From NCBI GenBank assembly GCA_015178975.1, contig WHVD01000001.1, positions 2,108,001 to 2,172,000 of the forward strand: a DNA stretch of 64,000 nt, given 5' to 3'. The notes under the pieces are model-generated. The model saw only the letters and a program-made list of their open reading frames with translations, made no database searches and was not told the origin of the DNA. Origin of the DNA: Hysterangium stoloniferum (Eukaryota > Basidiomycota > Agaricomycetes > Hysterangiales > Hysterangiaceae). Positions 22,931-34,640 of the stretch are shown here, piece after piece (position 1 is the first letter of the stretch; the number at the start of each line of letters is the position of its first letter). Made by a program: the position numbers and the translations under genes.

Positions 22931-23400
22931 AATATCATCAATGACAAACCCGAACTTCTACATGTCCAATCAACCACAACAACCGCCTTCCCGGTAGCAA
23001 TAATGCCTTCTGACAACGACCGGGATGGAATGGCTGCGAGCGGGGAAACATTGAAGATGGGGAAGGAGGGGGCTTTTGTACGGGAGAGGCCGGAGTTAAG
23101 CCACGCAATACAGGAGCCGTTGGGTGCAGGTACAGACTTGGGTGAGAAATGATAGGGGATAGTATATGTGGAAGGCTGGAAGTGTGCATATTGATTGGAG
23201 GGTGGATGCTATGTCGCAACTGTTTCCTAGATCCCTGAGTCCTGTCAGTCCTTGAGAGAAGATATGCTCGAACCCATTGGGCGAGTATGATGTACCTTGG
23301 GATGACTCGACTCTTCGAGGACTGGCCTCCCTCCCTGTCTATGACACGTGTTGAAGAGAGAATGACCACCACTGATCACAGTTTGTGGGCACCCACCTCA
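22931..23400 (-). pseudogene. UBP14/USP5-like module B, copy 3
   Basis: Homologous to the 44.7-45.2 kb copy, in which the minus strand reads VFSQGLTSLRVLGNRGDMAS and LQSISTLPAFHIYYPVSF. Here the same nucleotides are out of frame in the Cys-box part (LLSRTDRTQGSRKQLRHSIH) and back in a shifted frame later. It probably lost coding capacity. Confidence 0.5.
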
Positions 23401-24890
23401 CGTGCAGTACATTCGTCGCATGTACAACAAAAATGTCAGGGAAAGCCGCAACACGTGCACGTCTGGAAACACATCCACGACCTGGTCGGTATCAGTCTAT
23501 AGTACTGAGACGACACTATGAAAGCTCACGTCTGCGGTGGAACCCCTGCCTCGCACCACGGGCACCAATACTCAACCGCAGGTTTACCCATCCTGTTCCC
23601 TACGCACACACGGAGCTTCCCCGCGCATACAACACCTCTCTAAAGCCGGGATCGGATACCCACGCTCAAATTATCATGCTCGTCCACAAGCTAGCGCACA
23701 CACCCTTGCAATACATACACAGTAACTCTTTTTCTACCTCAAAGCAGAGGATGACAGTAGGTTCCGGCTCCGGGACGTGTGTTTAGCGTGTTGACGCAGG
23801 ACTTTAAGAATATATATGCGAAGAACTCTTGCACGTCTTGCTGTTTCGTCATCGATATGTCCTCGTGGACTCTTCCGATGAGGGATTTGAACATGGTGGG
23901 TTTGGAAGCGTTCTTGGAATACGGACAGTGGCGTTGGGGATGAACGAGGGGATCACCGTCGATGGCATTGGTTCCGCGGCCTCACCAGCACTTCGACGAG
24001 GGTAGTGACACCGGCAGTGTGAGACGGGAAATGGCTGCGAGGGTGCGATAACCAGCCTGAACGGATTGGGTCCGCGATTTTGGGCCCTGAAAGTCAAAAC
24101 AGGATATGGGGAGCTCTTCGGTGCAGGAACAGGCGCGGGTGAGAAAGGATCAGGGATGGTATGTGCGGAAGCTGGAAGTGTGAGTATCGATGTTGATGCC
24201 ATGTAGCAGCTGTTTCCGAGAGTGCGGAGTCCGTCAGTCTTGCAGGGGAGACAGGGCTCAAAAACATTACACGAGTATGACGGACCTCAGGATGATTCGA
24301 CTCGTCAAGAAATGACCTCGTTCCTTGTCCATGACAAGCCTATATCTCACTGTCGGCAAACACTCATAATTGGTTTTCTCCGTGTCCTCGACAGTAACAA
24401 GGTTCTTAAGCGACGGTCCGCGACTGTTCTATCACCCATGCCACCACCTCAATCATCAAAACTTCCTACCTCATACCCAGCTGCTCACAGAAGAAAAGAA
24501 TCACCCTACTCACTCGTTTCGGGTTCGGTCCCAGCATGCTCTTCACATACACAGATACTCAAGCATCCCACAATGCAGCTGCACATGCATCAGCGTCACA
24601 TCGCCCCCCCACACTCTCTATCCAAGCACGGGAGGCACACGTCGATGCCTTCACGTAGATCCTATTAGATCGCGTGGTTGGGGCGTAAGCATAATAAGGG
24701 AAATCTCATTTCCATTGGAAGAACGGAGGACATACTTCTTTGTCAAAGCATTGTGGTGTTTCTTCTCTCTGAAAAGACGCTGAAACACGAGGGCTGGGAA
24801 TGCGAGAAAGTCTGGGAGGAAGAATGAGCGCAAGACGCAGGACTCCAACACATGTTACGCGATGTCACACAGTTACGGCGAAGAACTACT
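23401..24890 (-). pseudogene. UBP14/USP5-like module A, copy 3 (Cys box intact)
   Basis: Ordered as in the real family on the minus strand: Cys-rich N-terminal part (24851-24400); Cys box LGNSCYMAST at 24220-24191 with the catalytic Cys and Tyr both present; a ~340-bp linker; then the EFF/QQD box region at about 23880-23830 (degraded to RARVLRIYILKVL in one frame); and the C-terminal CPGC region near 23560. USP5 is about 850 residues, while this module would encode well under half. The frame changes at least twice, so it is a pseudogene, but its domain order proves descent from a UBP14-like gene. Confidence 0.6.
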
Positions 24891-25154
24891 TTTTTTGTAG
24901 TTATTTTTGAAAATTAACATTCACGTATTCTTACATCTTTTGTTCACAAGTGAATTATGGGCAGATCTCCAGAGCCCCAGTAAATAAAGGGCTTTTATAT
25001 CACAAAATGATATAGCTAGACATGACGGGAAGAAATGTTCGATGGGTTTGATCGTGCCCGAGTTTAATCCGCCTCCCATATGCACCTAGGTAGCTGAAAA
25101 TAACGTATCCACCTTATTAAAGACGTTAATACTATTGAAGAAGGACAACATCGA
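24891..25154. other. Intergenic sequence between module A and gene X
   Basis: Conserved spacer (catcttttgttcacaa, cagtaaataaagggctttta, cgagtttaatcc) that also occurs at 9.23-9.49, 15.9-16.17 and 46.74-46.9 kb. The copia element is inserted at its X-proximal end, just past the X stop codon. Confidence 0.6.
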
Positions 25155-25459
25155 TGTTAGAGTATGATATTACAGCTCTTACATAGTCTATGATGTTCCC
25201 TATATTTTTCTGATATTTGTAGTATTTTTCCCAGCACTGTAGGTGCAGTATTGAGTGAGTTACCTAGTAAGGTAACTGATGTGTAGGTGCTTAGGTAAGC
25301 ACCCTGTAGTATACTCCGCTGTGGGTGTGGGAAAGTCTCCTTAGTGTTTACTTTCCTCACACTCACAGGTATGTAGTTATTTCACAGTTGAATACATTTA
25401 GTGTTTACTTTCCTCACACTCACAGGGTGTTTGTCAAGAGTTATTCAACTGTTTCAACA
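25155..25459 (+). repeat. 5' LTR of the copia element
   Basis: TGTTAGAGTATG to GTTTCAACA. It contains an internal 29-bp direct repeat (25341-25369 and 25398-25426; ttagtgtttactttcctcac core) 57 bp apart. Confidence 0.95.
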
Positions 25460-25471
25460 GGTTATGGGCCC
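25460..25471 (+). other. Primer-binding site of the copia element
   Basis: ggttatgggccc lies immediately after the 5' LTR. The same 12-mer adjoins the LTR of the non-autonomous element at 40180-40191 (reverse strand), so both probably use the same tRNA primer. The tRNA was not identified. Confidence 0.7.
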
Positions 25472-26060
25472 CGGCTTCTAAACCGGTACATCCAGTTGTC
25501 ATCTGCGCAATCCATCACTTTGCACATCTTTTCTGACAACTTCTACTTGTCCAAAACACTCTACATTGCGTTTGGATTTTATTTTGGTTATATCTCATTG
25601 GATTTTGGCCTGATTTGGTCGCTTTTTGGACTCACATCTCACACCTGTGATTGTGCGCATTTTTCGCCCATTTAGGCGCCCGTGTCCATAAAAGGAAATA
25701 TATTCCCACGCTCCAAATCGCTTGTCGTCGCTCAATTTCCCTTTTTTGGGCAACTTCATTTTTATCACCCTTGTGACTCACCCTGTCACACCCTGTCACC
25801 TCTCTCTCCAGTCACACTCTTCCCTCACACCTCAAGCACTTCACAGTATCATCTGGGTCTGTGCCACGTCATTTTCCCTTTTTAACACGGTCTTTTAGAT
25901 ACATTGAACTTGAACTGTTGGCATTGTGCTCTTCAGTGGGCCTTTGTTTTTACCTTCCTTGCAATATCACGGTAACCCTGTTGAGCAAGGCGGTGTTACA
26001 ACTGCGAGTCCAATTACTTAGTTCTTTTTAAGTTAAATTCTTGGTGGATATTGACGTGTC

Positions 26061-29000
26061 ATGGCATCCAGTGATACTTACAAACGTAGTGTCATATTGG
26101 GAGAGAATAATTATGAGGATTGGAGACATGATGTAATTGGTCTTTTGCGTATGGAGAACTGTCTCTCTATTGCCACTGGCAAAGAAAAACAACCTAGTGA
26201 GACTAGTTTACAGTCTGCCTGGTTGGAGCGCTCCAATAAAGCAGCTGGTATCATATGGCGCTCTCTTGGACCTACACAGCGCACCCATGTTGACATTGAT
26301 GATGGTCCTGATGATATGTGGTCTAAAATTGACAAGGCACATAATAAACAACTCCCTGCAGTTCGTTTTAGTGCCTACAATGACCTCTTTAATATTCGGA
26401 AGGAACCTGATGAATCTCTAACTTCATTAATAAGTCGTGTTGACAAGGTTTGTGCACGTGTCCAGAACTTGCGTCCAAAGGGGTACACTCTTGCCATGCT
26501 GGATGATGAGCTTGCTGCTCTCACTTTACTTCGTTCTCTGTCTGAATCTGACTCTGTGTGGACTTCATCTTTAATGATGAATACTGCTATCACATTCTCT
26601 GATGTCAAAACACACTTTGCATCACAAGAGAGTTTGCAGTCTGCCAGAAGTTTAGAGACGGCGAACAAAATTGTGTCAAAGACTTCCAACACTTCTGGTA
26701 AAGTTCCTTGCACATTCTGCAATGGTTCCACCCACACCCAAGACAATTGTTACGAGTATGCAAATGCACAGAAACAGACAAAGGCCAAAGTTGAGCAGAA
26801 GAAAAAGGAGTATAAAGAAAGAAAGACTGCTAAGGCTGACAAAGCTAATGCGTCTGACAAGGTATCAGAGGAGAAGAAACCAGAGAGTGCTGGAAATGCA
26901 AGTGTTTCTATCCCTGACTCTACCGATCCATCTTGTGCTCTCCTTGTCAATGCTAGTTCTGACTGGACTGCTGACACAGGTGCTTCTTCGCACATGACTC
27001 CCCATCGTCATTGGTTTTCAAGTTATACCCCGTTTCAAACACCTATCCAAGTTGCAAATGGACAAATAGTTATGTCTGCAGGGATAGGAGCAGTGCGGTT
27101 TAAGCCTAAAGGGAATGGAAATGTAATAATAGAGTTTGAAAGGGTTCTCCATGTTCCCCATCTCACAAGTAACCTCCTCTCCGTCTTGTATTTGACAAAG
27201 AGAAAGAATTTCCGTGTCTCTATCTTTCATTCCACCATGTCTTTCTATTTGAGAAAGGTCTTGCGTTTCACTGCCACAGTCAATGAACATAACCAGGCCT
27301 ATTTGGATGGAATGACGGTACCTATGACGGATTATGCAGGTCTTGTTACAACCTGTCCCTTGGACTCCACACTTTGGCATCGTCGCTTTAATCATCTCAA
27401 TCATGCCGATATCCAGAAGCTCCTCAAAGGTGATTTGGTTGGTGGGATAAAGATTGACTCTCACACGTCTCCTGATCCTATTTGTGAACCTTGTTTGGCT
27501 GGAAAACAGAACAGAGTGATTAATAAAATAGCAACAACACGCTATACTAAACCACTTGCACTCATTCACAGTGATGTTCATGGTCCCTTGCCTACACAAA
27601 CTGTGGAAGGGTTTCGCTACTGGATCACTTTCATTGATGATGCCTCACGCTATGCTTCGATTGCATTACTCAAAAATAAGAGTGATGCCTTTCAGGCATT
27701 TAAGCAATATAAGGCTAAAGTGGAGAACTTGCTTGGTCAGAAGATCAAGATATTCAGAGATGACAAGGGTGGAGAATATATGTCTAAGGAGTTTGATACC
27801 TTCCTTTCCACTGCTGGCATCAGCCGGCAGCATACTGTGCGGAATGAACCACATCAGAATGGGGTTGCTGAACGCTTCAACAGAACATTGGAAGAAGGGG
27901 CTACTTCAATTATGGCTGAATCCCACCTCCCTCCCTCATTCTGGGGACATGCTGTCATTGCCATTACTCATGTGCGCAACTGCTCACCTACCACTGCTCT
28001 TAAGCATTCTGTGCCTTATACTGTTTGGCATAGTAGGAAACCAGAAGTATCACATCTTAGGGTATTTGGCTGTACTGCTTATGTGCATGTACAGAAGGAT
28101 CAACGTATTGGACTTGGCTCTCATACACAGAAATGTGTCTTTATTGGATATCCTCCAGATTATAAGGGTTGGATGTTTTACAATCCCTTGACTAAGAAGA
28201 CTATTATCAGTAATAATGCTGTCTTTGATGAGAGAGTCTTACCAGGCTTGTCTAAACCTGCCATACCTTCTACTCCTACTGCTCCTGATGTTCTTCCTGA
28301 TACTCCACAATTTATTGATTTGTTTATTCCTGGACCCTCTAGGTCTATTCAGGTGGGAGCCCAGCCTAATCAGATGGGAGCTCCACAGGAACCAAATCCA
28401 GTGGGAGATGGTCAGAATAATGCTTTGCCTCCTGGTCCTAGTTCCAACTCTGATTCTAATTCTGAACATTCTGAACGTTCACCGAGTCCTCCTCCTCAAC
28501 CACGTCGCAATCCACCCAGAAACAGAGTTCCTCCTAAGCGTTTCTGGCAAGTTGACCCTGATCACATCCACAACTATAGAGAATCTACTCCTGTAGTTGA
28601 GTCCAGTGATGAGGCAGAGGATTCTCCACTACATTCTCCTCCTCCAGTTGAGTCTGAGGAAGAAGCCCTAGCTGCCAGTGAGGGAGATCTTTACATTGGT
28701 GTGGATGAAGCCTTTGAGTTTGCCTACAAGGCCAGTGCTCATGATGATGCACCGAGAACTCTCAAAGAGGCCTTACAAAGTCCTGATGCTGACAAGTGGT
28801 ATGACGCTGCATATGCAGAAATGCAATCCCTGCTTGAAAATGGCACTTTTCGCCTTGCTAAACTACCTGAGGGTCGTAAAGCTATTGGCTCTCGTTGGGT
28901 GTTTGTGATCAAGCGTAAGAAGGATGGGTCAATTGACAAGTTCAAAGCTCGTCTTGTTGCAAAAGGCTATGCACAACGACCAGGGTTTGACTTCACTGAT

Positions 29001-30305
29001 ACCTTTGCTCCTACTGCCAAATGGGCCACTTTGCGTGCTGTCCTAGCATTGGCTGCACTGGAGGACATGGAACTTGAGAGTGTAGATATCTCCTCTGCAT
29101 TCTTGAATGGTGAACTTGAAGAGGAAGTATACTTGCAGCAGCCTGAAGGTTTTCACCAAGGTGCTCGTGATGAGTTCTTACTTCTTCTAAAAGGACTATA
29201 TGGTTTACGCCAGTCACCTCGTATCTGGCACAAGAAGTTGAATGCTGTCCTGCTCAGTTTGGGTTTCAAACAAGTGCTATGCGATCATAGCATTTGGGTC
29301 TTCCAAAAGGGTGATGTCAAAGTCATTATACCAGTATTTGTAGATGACATGACTATTGCATCTAAATCCAAGGAGGCTATCAAAAAGCTCAAAGATGATC
29401 TAAAGAGCCACTTCAAATTGCATGATCTTGGTCCTACTTCTTACTTGTTAGGTGTTGGCATTGAAAGAGACAGGACAAAGCGTACTATTACTCTATCACA
29501 GCGTCAATACATCTTGGACATGTTACAGCGTTATGGTCTTGCTGACTGCAATCCCATTGGTACACCTATGATACCTAACTCAAAATTGAGTAAAGACCAG
29601 GCTCCAGTGTCTCCTGAAGAGATTGCATACATGAAGGACATTCCATACATCCATGCTGTTGGTTCTCTTATGTATTTGGCTGTTGCCACTCGTCCAGACA
29701 TTGCCTATACTGTTGGAGTATTAGCCAGATTTAATCACAATCCAGGAAAGGCTCATTGGCTAGCAGTACAACATCTCTTTCGATATCTCAAAGGCACCCT
29801 TGACTTGGGCTTGACCTTTGGCCCTAGTAATGACAGGGAATTGTTTGTGTCTTATTCAGATGCTGACCATGGAGGTGATAAGTCAACTGGAAAATCTACT
29901 GGTGCATATGTGGTTAAGATGGGTACTGGATCCATTAGCTGGCAGAGCAAACTCCAGACTATTGTAACTCTCTCTACTACTGAAGCAGAGTATATTGCAG
30001 CAGTGTCAGCTGGTCAGGAAGTGCTATGGTTGCGAAACTTATTTGAGGAATTGGGATATCCTCAAAAGACTGCATCCACTTTGTATCTTGACAACCAATC
30101 TTCTATTGCAGTTGCCAGAGATCCTGAACATCATGGCCGTATGAAGCATCTGGATTTGAGAACATATTGGTTAAGGCAGGAAGTTGATAGTGGGAAGATC
30201 AAAGTTGTTCATCTCCCTACTTTAGAGATGCCTGCTGATTTATTGACAAAACCATTGGCTAAGCCAAAGGTAGAATACTTACGAAAACTACTGGGACTAG
30301 CATAG
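26061..30305 (+). CDS. Copia Gag-Pol polyprotein (1414 aa)
   Basis: One uninterrupted frame. In order: Gag-like region (1-210) with a UBN2/retrotran_gag_2-type start; a CCHC knuckle CTFCNGSTHTQDNC (about residue 217); protease motif DTGASSHM (about 303); a GAG-pre-integrase HHCC region with LWHRRFNHLNHADI (about 440-480); integrase core with HSDVHGP, DDKGGEY and HQNGVAERFNRTLEE; reverse transcriptase with VDISSAFLNGELEEEVYLQQ and FVDDMTIAS (about 1092); RNase H with SDADHGGD and TTEAEYIA. Order PR-IN-RT-RH is diagnostic for Ty1/copia. It would act in cytoplasmic virus-like particles and the nucleus. The length is normal for the family. Confidence 0.97.
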   Translation: MASSDTYKRSVILGENNYEDWRHDVIGLLRMENCLSIATGKEKQPSETSLQSAWLERSNKAAGIIWRSLGPTQRTHVDIDDGPDDMWSKIDKAHNKQLPAVRFSAYNDLFNIRKEPDESLTSLISRVDKVCARVQNLRPKGYTLAMLDDELAALTLLRSLSESDSVWTSSLMMNTAITFSDVKTHFASQESLQSARSLETANKIVSKTSNTSGKVPCTFCNGSTHTQDNCYEYANAQKQTKAKVEQKKKEYKERKTAKADKANASDKVSEEKKPESAGNASVSIPDSTDPSCALLVNASSDWTADTGASSHMTPHRHWFSSYTPFQTPIQVANGQIVMSAGIGAVRFKPKGNGNVIIEFERVLHVPHLTSNLLSVLYLTKRKNFRVSIFHSTMSFYLRKVLRFTATVNEHNQAYLDGMTVPMTDYAGLVTTCPLDSTLWHRRFNHLNHADIQKLLKGDLVGGIKIDSHTSPDPICEPCLAGKQNRVINKIATTRYTKPLALIHSDVHGPLPTQTVEGFRYWITFIDDASRYASIALLKNKSDAFQAFKQYKAKVENLLGQKIKIFRDDKGGEYMSKEFDTFLSTAGISRQHTVRNEPHQNGVAERFNRTLEEGATSIMAESHLPPSFWGHAVIAITHVRNCSPTTALKHSVPYTVWHSRKPEVSHLRVFGCTAYVHVQKDQRIGLGSHTQKCVFIGYPPDYKGWMFYNPLTKKTIISNNAVFDERVLPGLSKPAIPSTPTAPDVLPDTPQFIDLFIPGPSRSIQVGAQPNQMGAPQEPNPVGDGQNNALPPGPSSNSDSNSEHSERSPSPPPQPRRNPPRNRVPPKRFWQVDPDHIHNYRESTPVVESSDEAEDSPLHSPPPVESEEEALAASEGDLYIGVDEAFEFAYKASAHDDAPRTLKEALQSPDADKWYDAAYAEMQSLLENGTFRLAKLPEGRKAIGSRWVFVIKRKKDGSIDKFKARLVAKGYAQRPGFDFTDTFAPTAKWATLRAVLALAALEDMELESVDISSAFLNGELEEEVYLQQPEGFHQGARDEFLLLLKGLYGLRQSPRIWHKKLNAVLLSLGFKQVLCDHSIWVFQKGDVKVIIPVFVDDMTIASKSKEAIKKLKDDLKSHFKLHDLGPTSYLLGVGIERDRTKRTITLSQRQYILDMLQRYGLADCNPIGTPMIPNSKLSKDQAPVSPEEIAYMKDIPYIHAVGSLMYLAVATRPDIAYTVGVLARFNHNPGKAHWLAVQHLFRYLKGTLDLGLTFGPSNDRELFVSYSDADHGGDKSTGKSTGAYVVKMGTGSISWQSKLQTIVTLSTTEAEYIAAVSAGQEVLWLRNLFEELGYPQKTASTLYLDNQSSIAVARDPEHHGRMKHLDLRTYWLRQEVDSGKIKVVHLPTLEMPADLLTKPLAKPKVEYLRKLLGLA

Positions 30306-30326
30306 AGCTGTCTCATCAGGTGGGAG

Positions 30327-30631
30327 TGTTAGAGTATGATATTACAGCTCTTACATAGTCTATGATGTTCCCTATATTTTTCTGATATTTGTAGTATTTT
30401 TCCCAGCACTGTAGGTGCAGTATTGAGTGAGTTACCTAGTAAGGTAACTGATGTGTAGGTGCTTAGGTAAGCACCCTGTAGTATACTCCGCTGTGGGTGT
30501 GGGAAAGTCTCCTTAGTGTTTACTTTCCTCACACTCACAGGTATGTAGTTATTTCACAGTTGAATACATTTAGTGTTTACTTTCCTCACACTCACAGGGT
30601 GTTTGTCAAGAGTTATTCAACTGTTTCAACA
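30327..30631 (+). repeat. 3' LTR of the copia element
   Basis: Same 305 bp as the 5' LTR, preceded by the purine tract at 30318-30326 and followed by TSD atcga. Confidence 0.95.
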
Positions 30632-30639
30632 ATCGAGAC

Positions 30640-33227
30640 TCACGGGTGGTCAAATACCGTGTCCGGCCACACAGGGTCATTTATCCAACTGGGCTCCGCA
30701 TCATAAGAAGCGCGCAACTGCACATCTAGGACAGGTCCCCCCGAGGGGCCAGAGGTACAACGTGGAGAAGTAGGTCCAAACAGGAATATGGTAGGCGGTT
30801 CCACGTCTCCGGAGTGACTAGATTACTCTGTCAGGCTCTCTCATTGCTGACGGGGGAAGTGAAACAAACAAATTCTGAGGCATTTCCACAACTAATGTTG
30901 TGCTAAAGAGGTTTACTGTTGTCACAAAGGGGTCAATATCGTTCCCAAAAGACTTCTGTGCTTACTGATAATCAACTCGTGTGGAAGGACACCCATGATC
31001 CCATTTTCCTCCATGTAAAGGGGTGCGTATGCTCTCCACGCTTTCTGCCCTTCAGACGACGGGCCTGAGTCTGCCATATAGACACTGGGCCGGCAGAAAT
31101 ATTCGATGCTGCCTTCGCCAATATCATAGGTATATCTACGCGGCAGAAAACTGAGCAACGATGGGGTCAGTGTGCTAGCTCCAAAAATACCTTCTCATTG
31201 GTTTTCCACCTCGTATTGTTACACTCTCACGCTCGTCTAAATATCCAAACTCTCCCTCGTGGAGTTGAACCCAAACCCTGACTAAGGGTTCTATACCGAG
31301 GGTCTCAGAGAACCACTCATGTAGATTCCCACACACTACAAAATGGCCTGTAACTTTATCCCGATAGTCCACGTCCCACAACGCGATGGACCCCAGATCT
31401 CCATCCTCGATAGATCCCGTGATTGGTTCCAGAAACCCGAAGTCCAGTAGTTGATTGGCCAATTGATGAATGGTGTGCGAGCTTCGAAGTTCTTCATCCA
31501 TTAAAGTCGTGCCGAGACACCATGAATCCACTTCGGACACGAATAAGTCTACGATGGAGTCGGGTGATGATGGATTGATACAATAACCGGTATAAATACC
31601 GGGATACCCTCTCCCATAGTACCTTGACGGGGCACGGAGCAGTGTTCCGGTAAACACAAGCTTCAGATGACGGCGATTGGCAGGACAGTCTGTGACAGTG
31701 ACAATTGAATCACCGGGAAGATAAAACTGAATAGACAAAGTTATCATTGACATCTGATGTCAGTTGAATTAACGAACAAGCCGGTCCATAAAAATTCCGT
31801 TGTTTGAACAGAATTCAACTAATTCCTAATGTCACATTGTCATATCAGTATTTGGGGGAAAGAAGGTATCCAAGCACGTCACATTGTAAGAATCCCTCTA
31901 AAATATATCGCGTTAGCTTGTAAATACCGCGAGTAATGTTATTCACCATGTCCCATAGTCCCAAAATGGTTTCTCTGACACCGGCTGATCTAGTGCGTTC
32001 GAGCCATTTGCATGCGTCCTCAGGTTCCGTGCCCGGATCACGGAAAACTTGGAAAAGGACATTGTCTTGCGTGTTACTGTAGCCAAAGAACGCAGCAATG
32101 CTAGGGTTCCTGAACATGAATGTGATTGGACTACTTGGGTTATTTAATCTGATGTGTTGCATCCTTACCACACGTCTTGATAGGAAGTGAGGTCGCGTTG
32201 GAACTATATCCAAAGTGTGATATGTTGCAAATGCTTTCTGACATCAGCCAAAACGGGACTCGTACCTGTTTGCGTCTCAAATCCCACGTGGGTCTCCCGC
32301 CTTCGTACATTTTGACCAATACCGACTTACCGTCACTTTCAGTCTTCGCTTCACAAAGTGTGACACTCCACCGCAAGGTGACCCCATGATTTCCTGCCTT
32401 TTCATAGTCATAATCAATGTGGTTCGCGACCGATAAGGTGCGTAACAGTTGCAAGTCCCTTCGATCGATCAAATACTGCCTCATTATGATAAACCCACGG
32501 ACATGATCTTTGAAATGACAGAACGGGCGTACGCGTTCACTAATATCACTTCTTCCTTTGCCCGTGACCGATGAAAACGAATCAAGGATTATATGGTCCA
32601 TTCTGGTATCATCGACGGCTACGAGTTGAGCAACGGCTAATGAAGTACCCAGCGAAAAATACATCTAAGAGCCAATATGCATAACAGACGACTCTGAGTG
32701 TCACTTTGAGTACGCACCATTGCCTCTTTCTCCGCTTCTTCCAATCGTCTTTCCAGTTTGGCGATAGCCCTATCTCGTTGTCGCATCCAAGACACGACGT
32801 GTGCTTTCAGACCTTTTCTTGGTTTGTATGACCTTGCAAGCGCAAGAACATCCTCGAGTGCACTGAAAACAATCGATTTATTTGTCAGGTATGGTTACAC
32901 AGCGAGTTTCAAGTTCACACTTCTGATAATCGTCCAATATAGTTTTGAAATTGTCCGGGATATTCTCCCACTTTCCCCTCAGCTGATCGTGGAAAGCGAC
33001 GAGGCGACGTCCAGTGGTCTGGACAAGGTTATTCAATCTCTCGTTTTGCTCCCCGCTTGCCTAGTGATTGTGAATAATGATCCACATCAGCTCTTAAACT
33101 GGTGTTGATGCAGACGGCCTACCTTTATAACGTTCATAATCTCCAAAAGAAGGGTCGCTGCACTCTTTCAGCCAGGCAATGGAACGGCATCGCCAGCGAC
33201 TTTGATAACAATGGCTGCAATATCCAT
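30640..33227 (-). pseudogene. Gene X, cassette copy 3 (most complete overall)
   Basis: The minus strand starts at ATG 33227 (MDIAAIVIKVAGDAVPLPG), but codon 20 is TGA (33170-33168) where copy 2 has a sense codon. Exon 2 (NNLVQTTGRRLVAFHDQLRG) lies at about 33050-32925, and the coiled-coil exon (LKAHVVSWMRQRDRAIAKLE) at 32860-32715. Exon 4 runs from 32664 (MYFSLGTSLAVAQLVAVDDT). The LVKMYEGGRPTWDL and FGYSN exons cover 32340-31845. A C-terminal frame of 192 codons (31753-31175) reads SSHTIHQLANQLLDFGFLEP and NLHEWFSETLGIEP. The last part ends WPDTVFDHP and TGA at 30640. All parts are present once, in order, but there is a premature stop and at least one C-terminal frame change. Function unrecognised except for the MLKL_NTD-like N-terminus. 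Confidence 0.5.
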
Positions 33228-34640
33228 GAGCGATGGTCGATGATCTTAGTAGAAAGCTGCTCTTTAGCACGTCGAGGCGCTGTATTTGCTATTAGCTGTG
33301 CCCTGAGAATAGAGCGCCAGTTCGGTAGGGGAAATGCAGTGTTCATCTCAACAGCGATACTTATATTCAAAGGCCATAATCACGATGTGGACTTTGTCTG
33401 TAGTGGAATTCCTGGAATACAACGGATTAGATAGATCATTCGTCATTTAAAGACAAGTCGCACAATCTTATGAATGGTTTATCGAAATGGTTTATCGAGA
33501 AGGATAAACGGTACCATGAACTGAGATAGGGCATTGTAGCAATAGGTCAGTTCTGCCTTGGTTATTCCCATGATCAGTTGTCTCGCTTTGTCCTTTGCCA
33601 ATTGGTGCTAGTATTGTGTATTTCTGGGTAAAACTTAAGACATATGGATGAGATGGAACTTGTGATATTTTTGTAACTTTCAATGTGAAATCTCTCGCTT
33701 CTACAACACGACTACCGGTGTTGTGAGAGTAGGTTGGGATTACTGGTATTAGGTATATGATTAGTTCAGTAATATTGCTTGCACATAATTGGAGTGGTGC
33801 AATCTCGCGAGCCAGTGGTGACTTTTCGTGTATTGAACAGAAGCTAAGCTTGTATCTGTTAAATTTTATAGCTGAAATTCGGTATTTAAATCGTTGACTA
33901 ATAAAAAGTTTAAGAACAAGTAACTACCTAACAAAGAAGATGATAAATCCCACTCCATCATTTCTAAGTGTAAAATCCAACAAACAGTGATCTCGTTGTA
34001 AAAATATGATACTTGCGTGAAGGGGGTTAGCCATTGAGCGTCATTTCTTCAATTAGCAATACCGCTGCATCCACCTTCCTCCTCTTTGTCGCATGTAATC
34101 CCACCCAAAATTAAATAATGCATTGTAGTAACGTAGGCTTTGTTTTGCCTTTACTTACGCTCCCTGTGAAAACCGGCCTCCACAATGTAATTCATCAACA
34201 TCATCACAGAATCATTACACTGCGCTGAATCTTTGGAAAAAGCTCATGCAAAATGGCATAGACTCTGAGGGCAACCATGTCTCTTTCGCGGCGCTCCTAC
34301 TCAAAAGAAAACCTTGTATCCCCATATCATTCTAGACATTTATGACCAGTCTTGGGAGTTTGATTACTATACCTCTGTCGGTCTTGAAAGGTTGCCGGGT
34401 AGAAAATAATATCCCCTCGATCCTTCTCTGATCTAAATCTTGGATGTCGCGTAGTGATGGTTGATCGCGAGATGTTCATTATTATATTCACAGCAAACAT
34501 ATGTATTACATGTATGCATGTATGCGTGCAGTTACTCACCATATAACTTACATCCCATTTCCTCCATCATGGCTATCTACTCCACAGACGGTGCAGGCCC
34601 ACTGTCACTTGTCGCCGCACTTTTGACTGCACCGAAGGAT
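33228..34640. repeat. X upstream region and cassette spacer copy
   Basis: 33228-33660 repeats the X upstream region (degraded). 33661-34010 has no match in the window and no gene. 34011-34640 is the spacer block with catgtatgcatgtatgcgtg, an accatataacttacatccca TATA-like site and the short frame MAIYSTDGAGPLSLVAALLT from 34569. Confidence 0.5.

Larger units (their letters stand above)
25155..30631 (+). mobile_element. Ty1/copia LTR retrotransposon, looks whole and young
   Basis: Two 305-bp LTRs (25155-25459, 30327-30631), identical by eye, flank a single long gag-pol frame. Target duplications atcga lie at 25150-25154 and 30632-30636. A primer-binding site ggttatgggccc follows the 5' LTR directly and a purine tract aggtgggag precedes the 3' LTR. 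Identical LTRs mean a very recent insertion. It sits 3' of gene X copy 3, splitting the cassette. Confidence 0.95.

Noticed and set aside
27018-27599. 193-codon minus-strand frame within copia
   Set aside because: Antisense shadow of the copia pol, with no motif of its own.
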